A stretch of 58,344 nt of DNA from the NCBI GenBank assembly GCA_040223615.1, contig JAVKFY010000044.1, forward strand, positions 1 through 58,344. Reading direction: 5' to 3'. Below are positions 16,236 through 24,771 of this stretch, piece by piece (positions within the stretch are counted from its first letter, which is position 1; each line of letters starts with the position of its first letter). The translations under genes and the position numbers were made by a program. The stretch is from JAVKFY01 sp040223615. GTDB taxonomy: Bacteria > Pseudomonadota > Alphaproteobacteria > GCA-2731375. The notes below the pieces were generated by a model. It ran no database searches, was not told the origin of the DNA, and saw nothing but the letters and a program-made list of their open reading frames with translations.

Positions 16236-17705
16236 CTATTCGCCGGTCTTCCAGTTCAGGCGCTTGCGGTAGATCGTCGAGGCGGAGATGTCGAGCAGGG
16301 CGGCGGCTTTGGGGATATTGCCGTCGCAGGCGGCGATGGCGCGCTCGATGGCGTCGCGCTCGACGTCGGCCAGGGGCCGGACCTCGCCATCGCCGATCGT
16401 CGCGGACGCCGTCACCGGTGCCCTGTTGGACGGGATCGACCGCGATGTCGCAACCGGTCGGCGTGGCAGGCCGGCGCTGTTGCGTGGGAGCGGCGGGGGC
16501 AGCATGTCGGGCGTCACCTCCACGCCGTCGTGCAGCACCACGATGTTGCGGATCACGTTCTCCAGCTGGCGCACGTTGCCGGGCCAGGCGTAGGCCAGGA
16601 AGATGGTCTCGGTCACCGGCGCCAGGCGCTGGAAATGCTTGCCCTCTTCCTTGGCGATGCGCTGCAGGAATTCCGCCGCGATCTCCAGCACGTCGTCGCC
16701 GCGTTCGGCCAGCGGTGGCAAGTGAACCGGGATGACGTGCAGGCGATAGTATAGATCCTCGCGAAAGCGGCCTTCGTCGACCGCTTGTAGCGGGTCCTGG
16801 TTCGTGGCGCAGATGAAGCGCACGTCGACCTTCTCCAGCTTGGTGCCGCCGACCTTGTTGAAGCTGCCGGTCTGCACGAAGCGCAGCAGCTTCGACTGCA
16901 GGTTGACGTCCATCTCGCAGATCTCGTCCAGGAACAGCGTGCCGCCGCTGGCGCGCGCCGCCGCGCCGTCGCGCTCCTCCACCGCGCCGGTGAAGGCGCC
17001 GCGCACGTGGCCGAAGATCTCACTCTCGATCAGCTCGCGCGGAATCGCGGCGCAATTTATTGCGACCAGCGGTCCGGCTGTGCGCGGCGAGCGCCGATGG
17101 ATCGCCTCGGCGCACAGTTCCTTGCCGGTGCCGCTGTCGCCGGTGATGAACACCGTCGCCTTGCTCTGGGCCGCGGAGTCGATGATCCGATACACCGCCT
17201 GCATCGGCAGCGAGCCGCCGATGAAGCCGGCATAGGTGCTCCGGACGATGTCCTCTTCGTAGCGCTCCACGATGCGGGCCAGGCGCTGGCGTTCCATCGC
17301 GTTGCGTGTCGTGTAGATCAGCCGGTCGGCGTTGAATGGCTTGACCAGGAAGTCGTCGGCACCGCCGCGCATCGCCTCCACCGCCATGTTGACCGAGGCG
17401 TGTGCCGTGATCACCACGACCGCGGTCTGCAGCTGCTGTTCGCGGATCCGGCGCAGGATGGTCAGGCCGTCCATGTCCGGCAGCTTGATGTCGAGTAGCA
17501 TCATCTGCGGCCGGTGCGTGGCCAGGAAGTCGAGCGCCTCGTTCCCGGTCTCGGCCAGCACCACGTCGTAGGGCTCGTCGCGCAGGTATTCCATGTAGGC
17601 GCGCGCCAGCGACGGGCTGTCCTCGACCAGCAGGCAGGTCGGCATGTCTGTCGCATGCGTCGGCGCTTCGTTGATCGGCGGTCGTTGCGCGGCAGTGTCG
17701 GACAA
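16236..17705 (-). CDS. Sigma-54-dependent response regulator (NtrC/LuxO type)
   Basis: 489 residues: receiver domain (about 22-140, phosphoacceptor D72 in LLDIKLPDMDG), AAA+ sigma-54-activation domain with Walker A GDSGTGKE (189-196), GAFTGA loop (236-241, sigma-54 contact) and Walker B GGTLFLDE (254-261), and a C-terminal Fis-type helix-turn-helix (about 445-485, AAALLDISASTIYRKR). The receiver resembles LuxO-type regulators. The outer start is TTG 17705; ATG 17645 (MPTCLLVED) is a good alternative that loses only a 20-residue leader. It lies 43 bases after the histidine kinase, its probable partner. Likely targets include sigma-54 promoters, none of which I could place in this window. Confidence 0.9.
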   Translation of the reverse strand: MSDTAAQRPPINEAPTHATDMPTCLLVEDSPSLARAYMEYLRDEPYDVVLAETGNEALDFLATHRPQMMLLDIKLPDMDGLTILRRIREQQLQTAVVVITAHASVNMAVEAMRGGADDFLVKPFNADRLIYTTRNAMERQRLARIVERYEEDIVRSTYAGFIGGSLPMQAVYRIIDSAAQSKATVFITGDSGTGKELCAEAIHRRSPRTAGPLVAINCAAIPRELIESEIFGHVRGAFTGAVEERDGAAARASGGTLFLDEICEMDVNLQSKLLRFVQTGSFNKVGGTKLEKVDVRFICATNQDPLQAVDEGRFREDLYYRLHVIPVHLPPLAERGDDVLEIAAEFLQRIAKEEGKHFQRLAPVTETIFLAYAWPGNVRQLENVIRNIVVLHDGVEVTPDMLPPPLPRNSAGLPRRPVATSRSIPSNRAPVTASATIGDGEVRPLADVERDAIERAIAACDGNIPKAAALLDISASTIYRKRLNWKTGE

Positions 17706-17748
17706 GCTTGGGGCGGCTCCATCGGCCGCGGCGGTGTTGGCGGCCGGC

Positions 17749-18873
17749 CTATTGTGCGGTTGTCAGGGTAATTCGTTTCGCCGGAAGTTGCACCCGCACG
17801 CGTGTACCGATGCCGGGATTGGAGTCGATGCTGAGCGAGCCCTGGTGCAGCTCGACAAGGTGCTTGGCCAGCGGCAGGCCGAGACCGGTGCCCTGGTAGC
17901 GCCGGTTGAAGGCGGCGTCGACCTGACCAAACGGCGTCAGCGCCACGTCGATGTCGGCTGCCGCGATGCCGATCCCGTTGTCGGTCACCGACAGTTCCAC
18001 GCCGGTCGACGGGTCGGCCCGCGCGGCGATCACGATCTCGCCGCCACGGGCGGTGAACTTGATCGCGTTGGACAACAGGTTCACCAGCACCTGGGTCAGT
18101 ATCCGGTCGTCGGCCCACAGCGTTGGCAGGTCGGCCGGCAGGTCGCTGCGCAGGGTCTGGCCGTTATGCGCCGCGTGCGCCGCCACCAGGCGCAGCGATG
18201 CCTCGACGATCGCGGTCAGCGCCACCGTCCCTTCGCGCAGCTCGAATCGGCCGGCCTCGATCTTCGCCAGGTCGAGCAGGTCGTTGATGATGCCGAGCAG
18301 GTGCTGGCCGCTGGCATGGATATCGCGCGCATAGCCGACATATCGCGCCGAGCCGAGCGGACCGAACATCTCGCTGTGCAGCATTTCCGCGAAGCCGATG
18401 ATGGCGTTCAATGGCGTGCGCAGCTCGTGGCTGGTGTTGGCCAGGAATTTCGACTTCGTGAAGTTGGCCGTTTCCGCCTGCTCTTTCGCCAGACGCAGCT
18501 CGCGCTCGCTGCGGCGTTGCGCGGTGACGTCGCGATAGACCGCGACGTAGCCGCTCTCCACCGGCCGGCGGGTCACCTCGATGTCGCGGCCGGCACCGAC
18601 CAGCAGGCGTGGCGCTTCAGGCTGTTTGCCGCTCGCCGTAGCCTGTAGCAGCGCAACCAGGTGCCGCTCGATCGCCGCCTCGTCGCCCAGCCCGTCCATC
18701 ATGGCGTCGTCGGCCTGGCACAGGCGCGCCAGTGCTTGGTTGTGGGCCAGCACGCGGCCGTCGGGTGCGAACAGCGCCAGACCGTCGTCGACGCCGTCGG
18801 CAAGCATGCGCAACTGAGCCGCGGTCTCTTCGAGACTGGGCGGTGCGGGCGGGCACTGACCGTGATTGTTCAT
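17749..18873 (-). CDS. PAS-domain sensor histidine kinase
   Basis: 374-residue soluble histidine kinase with no membrane helix. PAS-like domain (about 18-118), HisKA domain with H149 in FLANTSHELRTPLN, HATPase domain with N-box VNLLSNAIKFT, G1 VTDNGIGI and G2 GTGLGLPL, all intact. Immediately upstream of and co-transcribed with the sigma-54 response regulator; the pair is divergent from the large cytochrome operon at 19281. Being cytoplasmic, it probably senses an internal signal such as redox state or a ligand (inference). Confidence 0.9.
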   Translation of the reverse strand: MNNHGQCPPAPPSLEETAAQLRMLADGVDDGLALFAPDGRVLAHNQALARLCQADDAMMDGLGDEAAIERHLVALLQATASGKQPEAPRLLVGAGRDIEVTRRPVESGYVAVYRDVTAQRRSERELRLAKEQAETANFTKSKFLANTSHELRTPLNAIIGFAEMLHSEMFGPLGSARYVGYARDIHASGQHLLGIINDLLDLAKIEAGRFELREGTVALTAIVEASLRLVAAHAAHNGQTLRSDLPADLPTLWADDRILTQVLVNLLSNAIKFTARGGEIVIAARADPSTGVELSVTDNGIGIAAADIDVALTPFGQVDAAFNRRYQGTGLGLPLAKHLVELHQGSLSIDSNPGIGTRVRVQLPAKRITLTTAQ

Positions 18874-19102
18874 GTTATGTTCGGATCAACGCCACCGGTT
18901 CCGTCCTCATGGTGTGTGCGGTGGCCTTCAAGTAAGCTAGATCGGTGTCGAGGCCGGTCAACAGCATTGGCTTAACAACACCGTCGGTGACGCGTCCTGC
19001 CGGCGACCCGATTCGAGACCGTCAATGTCCGCCGCCGGATCGATCGGGCAACTGCGACTCGACTGCAACAGTTTCCGCTACATCGTTGTCGTGACTGCGA
19101 TC

Positions 19103-19131
19103 TTGACAGACGGCATCACCCTACCTAGCCT
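19103..19131 (+). promoter_or_regulatory. Candidate promoter of the cytochrome operon
   Basis: Perfect -35 TTGACA (19103-19108) and, after 17 bases, a weak -10 TAGCCT (19126-19131). The weak -10 and overlapping dyads suggest dependence on a regulator. Confidence 0.35.
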
Positions 19132-19151
19132 TCCCGTAGGGCGAGGGTAGG
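19119..19151. promoter_or_regulatory. Nested dyad overlapping the candidate -10
   Basis: CCCTAC (19119-19124) pairs with GTAGGG (19136-19141), and CCTACC (19120-19125) with GGTAGG (19146-19151). The overlapping inverted repeats sit on the putative -10 and initial transcribed region: an operator or an alternative RNA hairpin. Confidence 0.35.
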
Positions 19152-19208
19152 ATACATTCTGATGCGGCCGAACCGGATACCGGCGGTGCGTATGGCGCGC
19201 GGCGCGTC

Positions 19209-19228
19209 GGGGCACTCAAGGGTGCCCC
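19209..19228. promoter_or_regulatory. Perfect dyad GGGGCAC-N6-GTGCCCC
   Basis: Seven-base inverted repeat with a six-base spacer about 50 bases before the first operon gene. The GCAC-N6-GTGC core resembles NtrC-type operator sites, so it is a candidate site for the adjacent response regulator; it could also form an RNA hairpin in the leader. Confidence 0.4.
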
Positions 19229-19280
19229 TGGCATTTGCGCCAACGCTGTCGAAGGCCGGGGCGGATAGAGGAGGGGCACG

Positions 19281-21668
19281 GTGGCCGAACATTTTACCGT
19301 TGCGGTAGTGGGGTCGGGACCGGGCGGTTTAAGCGCGGCGGGCCGCGCGGCGGCGCTGGGCGTTTCGCACGTGCTGTTCGAGCGTACCGATCACGCCTCG
19401 GACACGATCTACAAATACCAAAAGGGCAAGTATGTCATGGCGACGCCAGACATTTTGCCGTTGCGCTCCGACTGTTCCTTCGACGCCGGCATCCGCGAGG
19501 ACATCCTCGGCGCCTGGGACAACGAGCTCGAAAGCCTCAAGGTCAACATCAGGTACAACACCGAGGTCACCGGCATCACCGGTGAGCGTGGCAACTTCGT
19601 GATCACGGTGAGCGGCGGCGAGCAGGTCACCGCCGAATACGTGATCATGGCCATCGGGCTGCAGGGCAACCTGCGCAAAATCGAGGTGCCGGGCGCGGCC
19701 GAGTCGGATCACATCCAGTATCAGCTCGACGACCCGGACGAGTACGAGGCCGAGACCATCGTCGTGGTCGGCGCCGGCGACGCGGCGATCGAGAACGCCG
19801 TCGCGCTGGCAAAGCAGAATACCGTCATCATCATCAATCGCCGCGACGAGTTCGCGCGCGCCAAGCAGGGCAACCTGTCGCTGATCACCGCCGCCATCGA
19901 TAAGGGCGAGGTGCAGTGTTACTACAGTTCCGATCCGGTCGCCGCCGCGCCGGGCTCGATCACGCTGCGCACGCCGGACGGCGACGCCGAGATCAAATGC
20001 GACCGCGTCATCGCCCGTCTCGGGGCGATTCCGCCGCGCAAGTTCGTCGAGGATTGCGGCATCGTCTTCCCGTCGAAGAACCCGGCGGCGCTGCCGGAAG
20101 TCTCCTCGACCTATGAATCGAACGTGCCCGGCCTGTTCATCATCGGTGCGCTCGGCGGCTATCCGCTGATCAAGCAGGCGATGAACCAGGGCTACGAGGT
20201 GGTCGAGTTCATCAATGGCAACACCGACCTGAAGCCGGCTGACGAGCCGTTGCTGGAAGACAAGTTCAAGAACCTGCCGGACCCGAACGTGGAGCGGTTC
20301 CTGGCCAAGGTGCAGTCCAGCGTGCCGCTCTTCGCGCAGCTCAACACGCTGCTGCTGCGCGAGATGATGCTGGATTCGGAAATCCACACGCCAAAGGCCG
20401 GCGATACAATCTTCGAACGCGAGGAGTTCACCAACACCTTCTACACCATCGTCGAAGGTGCGGTGAACATCGAGGTCAACCCGAACGATCCAAACGAAGT
20501 CGTGACCCTGGGGCAGGGCGAGTTCTTCGGCGAAATGGGCTTGCTGGCCGGCCGGCCGCGCACCGCCACGGTGAAGGCGAAGACCGCCTGCACCCTGATC
20601 GAGACCAACCGGCGCACCATGATCAAGCTGATCAACTCGGTCGCCGAGGTGAAGCAGGTCATCGACCAGACCGCGATCGTGCGCCAGATCCAGACCTACC
20701 TGGCGCCGGAGGTGTCCAAGGAGGACCTCGGCGGCGTGGTCGAAAGCGCGACGCTCAATCGCTACCGCGAGGGCGACCCGCTGTTCGGCGAAGGCGAGGA
20801 CGGCGACTCGGTACACCTGATCCGGCGCGGCTCGGTGACGGTGTCCAAGCGCATCGGCGGCCGCGACATCGTGCTCTCCTATGTACCTTCCGGCCATTAC
20901 ATCGGCGAGATGGCGCTGCTGTCGGACGCGCCGCGTTCCGCCACCGTGAAGGCGGCGATCAACAACACCGAGACGATCCGGATCGAGGGCGCGGCGTTCA
21001 AGGACCTGTTGAACCACGCACCGGATCTGCGCGCCGATCTGGAACGCCGCTTTCGCGAGCGCTTGACCGCCAATGAACGGTTCCAGCAGATGCCGGAATC
21101 GGGCGGCATCATCGAGTTCCTGATCCAGCAGGGCGCCGGCGAGGCGACCGACGTGCTGCTGATCGACGAAGGCCTGTGCGTGCGCTGCGACAACTGCGAG
21201 AAGGCCTGCGCCGAGAGCCACGACGGCATCAGCCGGCTCGACCGAGAGGCCGGACCGACCTTCGCCAACGTGCACGTGCCGACCTCGTGCCGGCACTGCG
21301 AACATCCGCACTGCATGGCCGATTGCCCGCCGGACGCGATTCACCGCGCCGAGAATGGCGAGGTGTTCATCGACGACACCTGCATCGGTTGCGAGAACTG
21401 CAAGAACAACTGCCCTTACGGCGTGATCCAGATGTCGGCCAAGCCGCCGAAGAAGCCGGGTCTGCTGAGCTGGTTGCTGTTCGGCGCCGGCCCGGGGCCG
21501 GGTCAGGATCGCACGGCCAAGGCCGAGGGCCAGAAGAAGGCAGTGAAGTGCGACATGTGCAAGGGCATTCCTGGCGGGGCGGCGTGTGTCCGGGCCTGTC
21601 CGACCGGCGCGGCGATCCGCGTCGGACCGGAGGACTTCATGCACTTGGCGACGATGGCGAACCGTTAG
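19281..21668 (+). CDS. FAD/NAD(P) oxidoreductase fused to two cNMP-binding domains and a four-[4Fe-4S] module
   Basis: 795-residue cytoplasmic fusion. FAD domain with GSGPGG at 11-16 and NAD(P) domain with VVGAGDAAIEN near 162. The fold is of the thioredoxin-reductase/YpdA type, but the redox-active CxxC is missing. Two cyclic-nucleotide-binding domains follow (about 356-455 and 490-590), each keeping the GE...R phosphate cassette (FGEMGLLAGRPRTATV; IGEMALLSDAPRSATV). The C-terminus (627-787) has sixteen Cys in four ferredoxin-type sets as in HybA/DmsB electron-transfer subunits (CxxCxxCxxxC; CxxCx4CxxxC; CxxCxxCxxxC; CxxCx8CxxxC). Likely role: NAD(P)H-flavin-FeS electron entry (or exit) to the cytochrome b encoded next, gated by a nucleotide. 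The GTG start has a strong Shine-Dalgarno. First gene of the conduit operon. Confidence 0.9.
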   Translation: MAEHFTVAVVGSGPGGLSAAGRAAALGVSHVLFERTDHASDTIYKYQKGKYVMATPDILPLRSDCSFDAGIREDILGAWDNELESLKVNIRYNTEVTGITGERGNFVITVSGGEQVTAEYVIMAIGLQGNLRKIEVPGAAESDHIQYQLDDPDEYEAETIVVVGAGDAAIENAVALAKQNTVIIINRRDEFARAKQGNLSLITAAIDKGEVQCYYSSDPVAAAPGSITLRTPDGDAEIKCDRVIARLGAIPPRKFVEDCGIVFPSKNPAALPEVSSTYESNVPGLFIIGALGGYPLIKQAMNQGYEVVEFINGNTDLKPADEPLLEDKFKNLPDPNVERFLAKVQSSVPLFAQLNTLLLREMMLDSEIHTPKAGDTIFEREEFTNTFYTIVEGAVNIEVNPNDPNEVVTLGQGEFFGEMGLLAGRPRTATVKAKTACTLIETNRRTMIKLINSVAEVKQVIDQTAIVRQIQTYLAPEVSKEDLGGVVESATLNRYREGDPLFGEGEDGDSVHLIRRGSVTVSKRIGGRDIVLSYVPSGHYIGEMALLSDAPRSATVKAAINNTETIRIEGAAFKDLLNHAPDLRADLERRFRERLTANERFQQMPESGGIIEFLIQQGAGEATDVLLIDEGLCVRCDNCEKACAESHDGISRLDREAGPTFANVHVPTSCRHCEHPHCMADCPPDAIHRAENGEVFIDDTCIGCENCKNNCPYGVIQMSAKPPKKPGLLSWLLFGAGPGPGQDRTAKAEGQKKAVKCDMCKGIPGGAACVRACPTGAAIRVGPEDFMHLATMANR

Positions 21669-21714
21669 CGCGGGTGCGTCCGGTGACGGTACAGGCGGTG
21701 TAGGCAAGGGGGCC

Positions 21715-22551
21715 ATGCACGAATCAATTCTGACCTACAAGCGCTACCTCTACCTGCGTCTGGCGGTGCTGGTCGTGCTGGTCGCGGTTGTACTCTACGC
21801 GGTCCAGGATCTGGTCTGGCGCCCGGTCGGTCCGCCCAACGGCGGCACCTGGCTGGGCTACGGCCTGGGCACACTGGGAGCGCTCCTGATCCTGTGGCTG
21901 ATGTGGTTCGGGGTGCGCAAGCGGCGCTACTCCAACCCCAAGAAGCTGGAAGACTGGCTGTCGGCGCATATCTACCTGGGCCTGGCGCTGATCATCGTCG
22001 CCACCCTGCACACCGGTTTCCAGTTCGGCTGGAACGTGCACACGCTGGCCTACACGTTGATGATGCTGGTTATTCTGTCGGGCGTGTTCGGGCTCTACGC
22101 GTATATCCGCTACCCGACGGAGATGACCCAGAATCGGCGCGGGCTGACCTTGCGCGACATGATGCTGCAGATCGCCGAACTCGACGCCGAGATGCGCGAC
22201 GTGGCCATGAGCCTGGGTGACGAGACCAACCAGGTGGTGCTGAAGGCCAGTCAGGAGACCCGCATCGGCGGCGGTTTCTGGCGCCAGCTAAGTGGCGTCG
22301 ACCCGAAATGCCCGACCCGCGCGGCGCTGCAGAAGGTCGAGGCGCTGGCCGAGCAGGACGCCAGCGGTGCGCAGGGCATGCGCCGGCTGCTGGCGATGCT
22401 GACCCGCAAGGATGAACTGTTGCAGCGCGCCCGGCGCGATGTGCAGCTCAAGGGCCTGATGGACGTGTGGCTGTATTTCCACGTGCCGCTGACCTTCGGC
22501 CTGATCGCCGCGCTGATCGCCCATGTCGTTTCCGTCTTTTTCTACTGGTAG
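21715..22551 (+). CDS. Di-heme cytochrome b-type membrane protein
   Basis: 278 residues, five predicted helices (about 14-33, 47-67, 82-102, 109-131, 252-277). H85/H99 on helix 3 and H256/H270 on helix 5 are each spaced by 14 residues, the classical pattern for two stacked b-hemes held between two helices. A soluble stretch of about 120 residues (132-250), rich in charge, separates helices 4 and 5. Placed 46 bases after the flavin/FeS protein and ten before the FHA-decaheme cytochrome, it probably carries electrons across the inner membrane or exchanges them with quinone. Not a standard named family that I recognise. Confidence 0.8.
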   Translation: MHESILTYKRYLYLRLAVLVVLVAVVLYAVQDLVWRPVGPPNGGTWLGYGLGTLGALLILWLMWFGVRKRRYSNPKKLEDWLSAHIYLGLALIIVATLHTGFQFGWNVHTLAYTLMMLVILSGVFGLYAYIRYPTEMTQNRRGLTLRDMMLQIAELDAEMRDVAMSLGDETNQVVLKASQETRIGGGFWRQLSGVDPKCPTRAALQKVEALAEQDASGAQGMRRLLAMLTRKDELLQRARRDVQLKGLMDVWLYFHVPLTFGLIAALIAHVVSVFFYW

Positions 22552-22561
22552 GAGGTAGCCC

Positions 22562-24250
22562 ATGGACTGCGTCGTCTCCTACCTGACCCGCAAGTCGCGC
22601 GGCGGCTATGCGCAACGCGATATCGAGATCACCGCCGACGTCGTCGATATCGGCCGTGGCGCCGATTCCAAGGTCTTCCTGGAAGACCCGCGCATCCCGC
22701 TGCAGTGCGCCAAGATCACCAACCAGCCGGGCGGTATCTTCATCGAGTCGGTGGGCCCGCTCGACATCCGCCTGAACGGCGCACCGACCACCACCGCGCG
22801 GATCAAGCCGGGCGATCAGGTCGCGGTCGGCCCCTACGAGATCAATGTCGTCGAATCTTCGGCCGGCAAGGACCTGGCGATCACCGTCGAACTGGTGCGG
22901 CCGCTGGGCGATGACCTGGCGCAGCTTGCCGCGCGCAGCCGCACCGAGATGCCGAAGAACACCAAGCGGCGCTGGTCGTGGCTGCTGTTCCTGCTGTTCG
23001 GCATCGTCTTCCTGGCGCTGCCGGTGGCCGCCTTCATGCTGCCGCAGGTGCAGGAAGTGACCAAGACGTGGCCGGTGACACCGGACCGGCCGTGGCTCTC
23101 CGGCGAGATTTCCGGCAACCACAAGTTCTTCGAGAACGACTGCAAGGCCTGTCACCAGAAGCCGTTCGAGCAGGTCACCGATCAGGCCTGCGTGGCTTGC
23201 CACGGCCGCATCGCGCACCACGCCGACGCGGCGCGCTACGAGAAGATCGCCGACGCCGGGCAGAAGTGCCAGAGTTGTCACAAGGAGCATAACGGCAAGG
23301 CGCAGATCATCCTGACGGAGCAGCACTTCTGCGCCGATTGCCACGTGAACCTCGATCAGCGATTGACCGACACCGGCTTCCAGAACGTCGCCGACTTCGG
23401 CTCGAACCATCCGCAGTTCCGGCCGACCGTCGTGGTCGCGCATGCGAGCGGCGAGATGAAGCGCCTGAGCCTGGAAGACCCGGCGGCGGTCAAGGAAGAC
23501 AGCGGCATCCGCTATCCGCATGACGTGCACCTCAAGCGCACGCCTGCGGCGGCGTGGAAAGGGCTGGACGAACTGACCTGTTCGTCGTGCCACGTGCCCG
23601 AGCCCGGCGGTGTCGGCATGGCGCCGATCAGCCAGGAAGCGCACTGCCAGGAATGCCACCAGTTGCGGTTCGAGCCGAAGCGGCCGGAGCGTTCGGTGCC
23701 GCACGGCAAGCCGAAGGAAGTCCAGCTCATCATCAAGGACTTCTACGCCAAGGTGGCGCTGGAGGGTGGCTTCGACGATCCCGACGCGCCAGCGGTGGTA
23801 CGCCGCCGCGTCGGCAGTCCGCTGCCGGCCGATGCCCGCGAAGACGCGCTGGCCTGGGCCGACGCCCGCGCCAAGGAGGCGATCACCGGTGCCTTCGGCA
23901 AGAGCCTGTGCGGCTATTGCCACGTGGTGACGGAAGACGCGTCGGGCACCTGGGACGTGGTCAAGCCGCGCATCCCCGATCGCTGGATGCCGCACGGCAT
24001 CTTCGACCATGGCGCGCACCAGGACGTCGAGTGTGCCGACTGCCACCAGGCCGAGGCCTCCAAGTCGAACAAGGACGTGTTGCTGCCGCCGATCGCCACC
24101 TGCCGCGAATGTCATGGCGGCGAGAAGGCGACGGCGAAGATTCCGTCGACCTGCGTGATGTGTCACGATTTCCACAACGAGCCGTTCGGACCGATGTATC
24201 CCGAAGCGGCCAAGCGCAAGCCGAACATGGCTGCGTCGTCTGGCAATTAG
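22562..24250 (+). CDS. FHA-like domain / membrane anchor / decaheme cytochrome c
   Basis: 562 residues. N-terminal FHA-like domain (about 20-118): VDIGRG keeps the Gly-Arg of the family and LDIRLNG / IKPGDQVAVG the later strands, but the Ser and His that normally read phosphothreonine are replaced (IPLQCA). One membrane helix (about 139-160) after KRR, so the domain should be cytoplasmic and the rest periplasmic. Ten CXXCH motifs at residues 194, 210, 236, 257, 340, 362, 450, 491, 514 and 531 make it a decaheme cytochrome, the position of MtrA in Mtr-type conduits but tethered to the inner membrane. The start ATG at 22562 is preceded by GGAGGT. Confidence 0.9.
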   Translation: MDCVVSYLTRKSRGGYAQRDIEITADVVDIGRGADSKVFLEDPRIPLQCAKITNQPGGIFIESVGPLDIRLNGAPTTTARIKPGDQVAVGPYEINVVESSAGKDLAITVELVRPLGDDLAQLAARSRTEMPKNTKRRWSWLLFLLFGIVFLALPVAAFMLPQVQEVTKTWPVTPDRPWLSGEISGNHKFFENDCKACHQKPFEQVTDQACVACHGRIAHHADAARYEKIADAGQKCQSCHKEHNGKAQIILTEQHFCADCHVNLDQRLTDTGFQNVADFGSNHPQFRPTVVVAHASGEMKRLSLEDPAAVKEDSGIRYPHDVHLKRTPAAAWKGLDELTCSSCHVPEPGGVGMAPISQEAHCQECHQLRFEPKRPERSVPHGKPKEVQLIIKDFYAKVALEGGFDDPDAPAVVRRRVGSPLPADAREDALAWADARAKEAITGAFGKSLCGYCHVVTEDASGTWDVVKPRIPDRWMPHGIFDHGAHQDVECADCHQAEASKSNKDVLLPPIATCRECHGGEKATAKIPSTCVMCHDFHNEPFGPMYPEAAKRKPNMAASSGN

Positions 24251-24264
24251 GGGTCGCATGGGCT

Positions 24265-24771
24265 ATGTCTTGGGACCGCTGGCGGGGTTCGAATTGGCGA
24301 AGGGAGGGCGACTTGGCCGTGCTTGATGGCTTGGCCAGGCTGGCGACCGGAGTGGCGTTGTCGGTCGGCCTTTCGGTGGCGGTCATGCTGCTGCCCGGTG
24401 CCGCCCAGGCGGCGGAACGGCTGAACGCCAACGGCGCTCGGCTCGCCGATGCGGCGGTCGACATCTCCGATTCCGTGACGCTGACCCGGACGATCTCGCT
24501 CGGTGGCGACGCCCCGGGTGCCTTCTACGTCACCGCGAATCTGCCCGACGGCCGTCGGCTGCAACGCAACAATCTCGGCTACTGGGTGCCGTGGAACGGT
24601 CGCCGCGCCAGCTTGATCGACAATCAGTTCGCGGTCGGCGACGACCAGGTCACCTACAAGATCCTGCGCCAGAACATCGCCGACATGTTCTTCCCGATCA
24701 CCATCACGCTGGGCTATCGCGTCGACGGCGTGATCAAGTACGGCGTGTTCGACGTCCAGCCGGAGCAATGA
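24265..24771 (+). CDS. Small secreted protein of unknown function
   Basis: About 168 residues. A hydrophobic signal segment (LATGVALSVGLSVAVMLLPGAAQA) is cleaved probably after AQA, leaving about 120 residues rich in beta-forming sequence with no Cys and no heme motif. The start is ATG 24265, 14 bases after the decaheme gene; TTG 24313 is a serious alternative because GGGAGG lies five to six bases before it. The stop overlaps the next start (ATGATGA at 24768). Conserved placement inside the conduit operon suggests an accessory or assembly role, but nothing in the sequence identifies one. Confidence 0.75.
   Translation: MSWDRWRGSNWRREGDLAVLDGLARLATGVALSVGLSVAVMLLPGAAQAAERLNANGARLADAAVDISDSVTLTRTISLGGDAPGAFYVTANLPDGRRLQRNNLGYWVPWNGRRASLIDNQFAVGDDQVTYKILRQNIADMFFPITITLGYRVDGVIKYGVFDVQPEQ

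Larger units (their letters stand above)
18874..19280. promoter_or_regulatory. Divergent control region between the two-component genes and the cytochrome operon
   Basis: 407 bases with no credible gene. It holds a candidate sigma-70 promoter (19103-19131), a nested dyad (19119-19151), a perfect dyad at 19209-19228, and a strong ribosome binding site (AGAGGAGGGG, 19267-19276) before the GTG start. I looked for a GG-N10-GC sigma-54 site on both strands and found none convincing. Confidence 0.6.

Noticed and set aside
19190..19245. Possible sigma-54 promoter (TGGCA...TTGC) near 19229
   Set aside because: Spacing between GG and GC is wrong; no GG-N10-GC pair fits consensus in the region.
19329..21716. 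A 795-codon antisense frame opposite the flavin/Fe-S gene
   Set aside because: No recognisable domain, while the plus frame has all cofactor motifs.
22448..24259. Long antisense frame opposite the FHA-decaheme gene
   Set aside because: Compositional shadow; the ten CXXCH motifs are on the plus strand.
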